From: Anaeramoeba flamelloides
Taxonomy: Eukaryota; Metamonada; Anaeramoebidae
Length of the DNA stretch: 64,000 nt
Assembly (NCBI GenBank): GCA_027625915.1
Contig: JANTQA010000026.1
Coordinates: 1,488,001-1,552,000 of the forward strand
Direction: 5' to 3'
The notes beneath the pieces are model-generated. The model did not search any database. It saw nothing but the letters and a program-made list of their open reading frames with translations, and was not told the DNA's origin. Numbering within the stretch: position 1 is the stretch's first letter; each line of letters opens with the position of its first letter. Position numbers and translations under genes: made by a program. Of this stretch, positions 57,539-64,000 are shown one piece after another.

Positions 57539-58740
57539 TTTTTTGTCTTTTTTGTTTTGTTTTCATTTCCTTTTTTCTAGTTACGTAATCTATTTCTTTA
57601 GATCTGGGAATTTTTTTAGATGGTTGATCGAAGGTTAGTGTTGAGTTTGTTAAAATAGAAAATCCACATACAATTGGTCGAGGGTATCTTATCATTTGAT
57701 CGATCAACAATTGTTGCTGAAATTTCAACAAAGTTACCAATACATTTTTTGTTAGGCTCATTTCGTTATTTTGGACTAACACTGATTTTTATTGATTAGT
57801 TGTATATTTTTTTTTTATTATTTGGATTAATATGATTACTTATTAAAACTTTAATAATCGGTTACTTAAATGTGATTTTATATTAGTTTTGGAAAAATAC
57901 ACTAAATTAGGGTTTTTTTTTTTGCCAATTTTTGATTTTGGGTGTGTCCAAATTTTTGGAATGGGGTTTAAAATCACAATCTTCAATTAGGTTATTATTT
58001 AGTTTTTATTAATATTAATCAAATTTTTTTTTGTTTTTGTTTTTGCTTGTCAAATTAGAGTATCTGTTTAAGCAATTAGTAAAATTTTGAAATTTTAAAA
58101 TTGTTTTAAAATTATACCACTTTTGATATTTTCTGTTTGGTTTTTTAATTTCTATTCCTGTGTTTAAACACTCTCAATATATTACTATATATTTGATTTA
58201 TTTTTTTAATAAAAATATAAAAAATTAGTGTTCGATTTTCTTGGGTTTTATGTTTATTCAATAATTTGATGAATTTTGTTAATAAAATCATATCATATGG
58301 GGAAAGCAAGTTAATTTACAACATGGCTGTTAGCTGATATTAAACTCTGTTTCAATATTTTTCAACATGCCAAAATTCAATTTTGAAAAAAAAAATCTTA
58401 TTTAATCAATTCTTGAATAAATACCAAATAAGATCCATTCATTTATTGAAATATTAACAATTATTCATCAATTATAAGTCTACAAAAACAAAAAAAAATA
58501 ATTATCAATACAAATAAATTATCATTGAATTGAAAATTTATGAGATGGAAAACAAAAAAATACATAGGTAACTTTGGTTAAATTTTATTAGGATAATTGT
58601 TCTTATAAATAGTTAGATACTACCAACTAATTTTGTTTGAGTTTTTTTATTTGTAACAACACAACTTTAACCTAATATCAATCGTTGCTGTAAAAAAATT
58701 TTTAATTATATAAAACGGATTCTGTAATTCAAAATATGAA
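57539..58740 (-). repeat. Unclassified dispersed repeat, longest copy (~1.2 kb)
   Basis: The left part matches 28429-28990 and the right part matches 32380-32840. The minus strand near 57600-57770 encodes the conserved VEISATIVDRSND...TNCMWIF stretch in broken frames. The element ends and protein family are not identified; presumed decayed transposon. Confidence 0.6.
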
Positions 58741-59815
58741 ATGCAAATTAAAAATTAAAAAATGAAAAAAAAGCCTTTCATATTTTTAAAAAATCAAAAA
58801 TATTTCCAATTTTCTGTAAATTGTATTATTGTGATTTATTTCGCTCTGTTTTAAGTGTGTATATAATTTTGGATTTGAGTTTATTATTGTAACCGATCAT
58901 TTCAAGATATTTTCAACTTAATCCTCCAGAACTTTTTATTGTTATTGTTTGTCTAAAAGTATTAAAATTTTGATTGAATAATATCAAGTTTTCTATTTTC
59001 CAATAAATATATAAATCTTTTTTTTTGCTGTTGGTTTGTTTTAAATATATTAAAACTCAGATTTTTTGATTTTTATGGTGTTTCTCCCACCAGTACATAA
59101 TAATTAACACAGTGTTAGAAGTTTTGATTTTATTTTTTTTCTTTTTTCAAAGATAGTAATACCTTAGTTGTAATCATGATTTTTTTTGACTCAGTGAGTG
59201 TGTATTATCCAGATTTTTTTTTCTTTGGCTAGAATTGTTTTTGTGATCTAAATATATTTTTGCTAATAATAAGAAAATTATTTAAAGATGTATTAGCTCC
59301 AAAGAATGGTGAAGTGGGGCTGGAATTATTTTGATATTTTCGGTAGAAAAAAATGAATAGATTTTGAATATTTCCATCTTGTGTGGTCTTTAGACATATT
59401 TCATTGAGTATCATCTTTATTATGTTTTAATTTTTTTTGAGGAATTGAAGTTATAAATATTCCAATATAAACAAAATTTTATAATAAATGGCCCATCTTA
59501 CATTTGAATCATGAATTACTTTTGTATCGTTTTGATGTTTTTCCTCTCACAATGACAAGTTTCTAAATAAATCATTTTTTCTCTTTTTTATTTTTTCCAC
59601 ACTGTTTTGTTAAAATGGAAAATTAAAATGAAAAATTGGAAAGAAGTAACAGATGAATTAATGAAAATTTTGGTTTCAAATATGAAAAAGAGATTAGATT
59701 TGGTGATTCAAATGGGGGGGGGGGGGTGGGGAATCGATAAATGGGTTTTTTACTTTTTTAAAATTTCTATTTTTTATGTAATGCTTCTTTCAAACTAAAT
59801 GGCCAATTTTTTTTA
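58741..59815. other. Spacer with long G run
   Basis: No supported gene. Contains G13-T-G4 at 59714-59731. A lysine-rich open frame at 59607-59798 spans that run and is not credible as a gene. Confidence 0.5.
59714..59731 (+). repeat. G13-T-G4 tract
   Basis: A run of 13 G, one T and four G in a window where G or C runs above five are rare; it could in principle form a G-quadruplex. Confidence 0.85.
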
Positions 59816-60013
59816 ACAGTCAGTTTCACTTTTAAGGCACAAACTTTCAACGAAATTTAAGGCAGTAAAAAAATCTCAAATTAAGGCACAAAATTCAAAT
59901 TCTAGTAAAAATAAATTCTAAAAAAAAAATTCAAAATTTTGTTGATTAATTTGAGATTTTTTTGTGCCTTAAATTTCGTTGAAAGTTTGTGCCTTAAAAG
60001 TGGAACTGACTGT
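59816..60013. mobile_element. MITE (CAGTCAGTT family), best preserved copy
   Basis: The left arm ACAGTCAGTTTCACTTTTAA then GGCACAAACTTTCAACGAAA then TTTAAGGCA mirrors the right arm TGCCTTAAATTTCGTTGAAA then GTTTGTGCCTTAAAAGTGGA then ACTGACTGT. Arms of about 85 bases are nearly perfect. The right end is followed by A (TA-like target); the left flank reads TTTA. Tc1/mariner-type ends are likely. Confidence 0.85.
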
Positions 60014-60118
60014 AAAATAATTTGTGTAAAAAAAATCAAACAATTTTGTTCCTTAATTTGGGATTTTTTTGTGTTTTAGATTTCGTTTAAAGTTTGTGTT
60101 TTAATAATGAAACCGATT
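60014..60118. mobile_element. Partial MITE (right half of an older copy)
   Basis: AAAATAATTTGTGTAAAAAA, then TTGTTCCTTAATTTGGGATT, TTTGTGTTTTAGATTTCGTT then TAAAGTTTGTGTTTTAATAA, TGAAACCGAT. This corresponds to the centre and right arm of the family. It directly abuts the intact copy, suggesting insertion of one element into another. Confidence 0.65.
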
Positions 60119-61611
60119 TTAATTGGACTTTAAAAAATCAATACCCAATTTTCATATCTTTTATTGGAGTTTATTTGATCGGGATATATATATGTATGTG
60201 TATGTGCCTTCACTAAAAAAGGAACATAGAATTTTTTTTTGAAACATGGATTAAACTTTACTGAACAAGTTTTTTTGACAATATTATTATGAATTTGACA
60301 GTACTGGGCATTTTATTAATTGTTATTGTTTTTGATTATCTCTTGACAAAAAGCAATATTGCCATGTAAAAAAAAACTATTAATAGTCTTAAATACAATT
60401 TTACAGAGTAAATATCAAAATAATAACGCCAAAACTTGTGAATTTAGATGGATGACTAAAATACAAAAGCTACTGGTTTAATTGTAAACTTGGTTCATAA
60501 TATGAAGTTGAAAAGGGAGAAAATAGATAAAAAGGTCCTTTTCGTGGGATGTATAATCATTTTAATCTACTTTCGCTATCATTTATTTATTTTTTTTTTT
60601 TTTGGAAACAATATTAAGTCCAATTGGAATATAATATCTCCTCAAAAAAGTTTTCTATTTTAAAATATTAATTTTTTGTTATTTGTGGGGCTTTGTAATA
60701 AAAACATCAATAGATGGGAAATTGGAAATTGTAATATTCCGAAACATCTGTTTGGTGGATATACCAATAATTGATATAAAAAAATAGTTTTATTTTGGGT
60801 ATTTTCTTTAATTAAAATCAATTACTCATGTTAAAGAATTTAGTTATTTCAAAATATGATTTTAATAAAGTTTATAGTGATCAAAATAAAGCATACCCAA
60901 AGAAAAAAAAACATTTTTTAAAAGATTATATGTGTTTTTTTTTCTTTGGGTTCCAATTTACCATCTAATTCACTTACCAATGGTATACCAAAGTTCAAAT
61001 CAATTTTGAAAGTAAACTCCTATTTTATTTGATAAACTTTAAATTCTGAATAGAGTTTTATTTCAATTTTTTCGTAATTGATCATAATTTTTATAGATAT
61101 TTTTTGTTTTTTTGATGGTTGATAAATAAATTTTTCTCGCAAAAATTTACTCTATTTTTTGAGATAAATTTTGCGATTTGATCCTTTTTTTTTTTGTATT
61201 TATTCTCGTAGAAACCAACAACATATTCAATTAGGGTTTATTTCGTTGGTTTCTTTGAAAGGATAATGTTATGTCTTGATACCAATAAAGAAGCTTACTT
61301 TCCATTATCGAGCTCAGAGATAAACTTTTCTGCACACACTGTTTTGATAACAGTACAATTAAGAGAGACACTTATATATTTTAGTAATCATCTGAAATTC
61401 GAAAGTGTCGTGTGCGTATTTTGAGATTAATTATAGAATTTTCTGATTCAAATGTTGTTTCTTTATTTTAATAAGTGATAATTTTTACCAAAAATCATTA
61501 TAATATGATAATATGATAATTTGATATTTCAAATTTCTAGAACCAAAAAAAAACAGAAAACAAATTTTCTTTTTTAAACTGATAAAAAAGAATAAAAAAA
61601 AACAATAAAAA
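60119..61611. other. Spacer before the tRNA gene
   Basis: No gene seen. A short stem, GAAACCAAC...GTTGGTTTC, is at 61213-61254. The stretch 61200-61440 is less AT-homopolymeric but shows no known RNA. Confidence 0.45.
61607..61611 (-). terminator. Pol III terminator of tRNA-Gln
   Basis: Five T on the minus strand immediately after the discriminator base. Confidence 0.7.
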
Positions 61612-61682
61612 TGGTTCTATTAGGAATCGAACCTAAACCTAAACATTCAGAGTGTTTCGTGCTGCCACTACACCATAAAACC
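61612..61682 (-). tRNA. tRNA-Gln (anticodon CTG)
   Basis: On the minus strand: acceptor GGTTTTA...TAGAACC plus discriminator A, D-arm TGGTGTAGTGGCAGCAC, anticodon stem AAACA/TGTTT with loop CTCTGAA (anticodon CTG, reading CAG), and T-arm TTAGG-TTCGATT-CCTAA. It matches the eukaryotic tRNA-Gln pattern (GGTTCCATGGTGTAATGG type). No intron. Followed on the minus strand by TTTTT. Confidence 0.93.
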
Positions 61683-64000
61683 AGAGTTGTTAAAAGTTAA
61701 CTTTTTGATTTGTTGAAAATACATAAAATATATCCAACTTAAAAGAAAAATCCTAAAAAAAATTCATTCCTTTTATCTAAATTCAAAATAAACCACTCAA
61801 CAAACTAAAAAAACAATACTCAACACCAACAATACAAACAAATGTCAATTAATTATCATTTTCAATAAATTTTTTTTAATAATATAGACAAAACACCACC
61901 GACTGCTAAATTCGAATAAATTTAAAAATAGTTTTTAATTCAAAATATAATTTTTTATAAATCTTCGAACTGATTCCCATCAAACAGAATCAGAAAAAGA
62001 ATATTTTGAAGAACAACTACATTTACAGAGTTTCTTAACACTTGACTTCATAAAATACTTTAATCAAATTTTGAGAATAAAAATTTCAAAAAGGAAAATC
62101 AACAAAAAATTTCCGAACATAAATTGCAATTTCTAAGTATTAATCAAAAAAATTCCACTTTACAAGATGTAAATAACAACTTTCAGGTCAAACGATCCAA
62201 TATGTATCATAAATAATGATTGTTCGATTCAAACAAATTCGAAACCCATAAACAAAAAACTTTTTTCCTAAAATTGAAAACTTTTAATATGGAATGAATT
62301 GATTGAAATTACAATCTAAAACATGAATACAAAAAATGTTACCAGCAATTCTGATCTTGCTCAACGATTCAGAAAGTGTGGTCAATTGAAAAAAGTAAAA
62401 GATCAGAAGATCAAGCAAAAAACAAAAAAACAAAAACAAAAACACAAAAACAAAAACAAAAACAGAACCCTCAAAAATAAAACACTTTCCTTTTTATAGT
62501 TTCTAAATTGAAATTTCTTTGACCACAAAGAAAAAAGAAAAACTGTGTTTCTTATGATCTTGTTCATTTTTTTCTTATTTTCATCTTTTGGCTTGTTTAC
62601 TGATCGCAATTAGTTTTTGTGGAAGGAAAATTCAAAATAAATCTTTCCTACACCCCCCACTTTGCACCACCACAAAAATTCAAACTCCTACAAACATTTT
62701 AAATTTTTTTAGATCTACAAAAAAATTTTTTTTATTTTTTTTTTCAAAGTAAATACGTTGCAAATCTTTTTGACAAAATTTCGAATAAATTTTTTTTTAT
62801 TTTTTATTTTTGATTTTAACAAACAAACAACCTTGTTCCAAAATGAAAATTGGATTACTTTCAAACCAAAACCATTTTTAATAGATATTTTATTTGAAGC
62901 GTCTCTATGTCATAAAATTAGAATTTCAAAAACACGATTTTGGCAGAAGAAAGAAAACAAACTTTTTTTTTTTTCTTCTGGTTGTAATCGATCACTATTC
63001 TGAAGTGTGTTGGCTTGGAAGAAATTTGGTTGTTTTGTAATTCAAACAAAATCAATGTAGTCTCCATAAAAAAATAAAAAAATGTAATTTTTAGGACTTT
63101 TGAAAGCACTACTGTATCTGAGCAAAAAAATCCACTCCTTCATGTGGTTTTCATTAATTTCTCACTCTTTATTATTTATTAAAAGAAAAGAACCAAATTA
63201 ATTTTGTTGGCATGTATTCTTTTCTCGTTTGTTTCATCAAGAGCCGTTTTCCGAAAGTATGTGAAAAAAGTTTTTAAAGAGCCAACAAAACAAACAAAAA
63301 ACTTTGTCAGCAATTATCATGAAATCAAGTAAAAACTTGTTTCTGGGGTTTACGCTCACCTAATGCAATTCCAAAACTCTTTTTTTTTAAATTTGCCTTT
63401 TGTGGAATCACTTAAAAAAGAATTCTTGAGGTAAATGAGTCCCTAACAAGAATACACACACAAACCACTACACTAATGGGCAATTTTTAAATTTCCCAAG
63501 AGTTCGCCAGTTTGGATTTGTTAAAATGGAATGACCTTCTAAAATTTAATTATCATTAATAAAATTAGTTGAACTGAAACGAACAAGTTCAATATGGAAA
63601 AAATTTGGACCTTAACATTACCAACTGACACTTTGAAGTGTTTTGGAAGGGTAAATTTCGAAACAAAAATATTAATAAAAATTAAAATAAAAAGATCAAA
63701 CTTTTTTTATTTCTTTTTGGTTGTCTCTCCTCTGGTACATAATTAAAAAAAAAAAAAAAAAAATAAGACCACGTTGGTTTGTAGTTATCAAACTGCTAAC
63801 ACTAAACCATAGAACCAAATACAACCACACCTAAATAGTATTAAACAAATCCCTTTAAGAAAAAAACAGTACCTTTTTACTTTTTTCTTTCAATTATAGC
63901 ATTGAATGACAATAAAAAGAAAAAAAAAATTTGTTTGAAAAAAGCGCATTTAGGAACTTTTAGGCCCCCCTAAATAAAATATCAATTATTGATAACCTTT
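61683..64000. other. Right-end spacer, no gene recognised
   Basis: AT-rich with (CAAAAA)n simple sequence at about 62415-62465 and several A or T runs. Open frames at 62758-63003 and on the other strand are T-run artefacts. No RNA gene was recognised. Confidence 0.5.

Noticed and set aside
59607-59798. 63-codon open frame spanning the G run
   Set aside because: The frame depends on the G13 tract and starts without an ATG; no domain.
61213-61254. Possible structured RNA from the GAAACCAAC stem
   Set aside because: A 9-base stem with a loop of over 20 bases is expected by chance at this scale, with no conserved motif.

Overview
The window is eukaryotic nuclear DNA from a very AT-rich protist. 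The evidence is spliceosomal GT-AG introns, a polymerase III 5S rRNA gene and a tRNA gene each followed by a T run, eukaryote-only proteins (cullin-3, eIF3h, myotubularin, a PX-BAR sorting nexin), long homopolymer tracts, and N/Q/K/E/S-rich disordered protein segments. Every gene reads with the standard code. The low-complexity style and the myotubularin/GRAM gene recall free-living amoeboid protists such as Anaeramoeba or Dictyostelium-like organisms. That placement is a guess that only a database search could settle.

Layout: 1-4302 is gene-poor and carries a ~1.1 kb dispersed repeat. A PX-BAR sorting nexin gene (+) runs 4303-8073, with a 2 kb intron full of hairpin repeats. An isolated 5S rRNA gene (+) sits at 8824-8944. 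A secreted six-bladed beta-propeller protein of the strictosidine synthase/APMAP family (-) is at 13645-14802. An 8.4 kb repeat-rich gap leads to a three-exon cullin-3 gene (+, 23232-25974). After another repeat-filled gap come an intronless ferric-reductase/NADPH-oxidase-like gene (-, 29898-31394) and a two-exon eIF3h gene (-, 35705-36879). A 5'-truncated non-LTR retrotransposon with a target-site duplication lies at 38660-40016. From 43729 to 56620 there is a Ser/Lys-rich exon and then a catalytically intact myotubularin-like phosphatase (+) split by introns of up to several kb. The right end holds a second retrotransposon tail, an unclassified 1.2 kb repeat, a MITE and a tRNA-Gln(CTG) gene (-).

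The genes form no operon or visible pathway, although several act on membranes or endosomes (sorting nexin, myotubularin, oxidoreductase). Most of the window is decayed mobile DNA. Notable items are arrays of modular palindromes (hairpins) flanked by recurring CGTTAGG / AGTGCCTAGG linkers, some joined to LINE 3' ends; a 219 bp perfect inverted repeat; a Tc1/mariner-type MITE family with CAGTCAGTT-like ends; and several foldback elements. Many of these lie inside introns. All repeat comparisons and splice sites were read by eye; no alignment or search was run.
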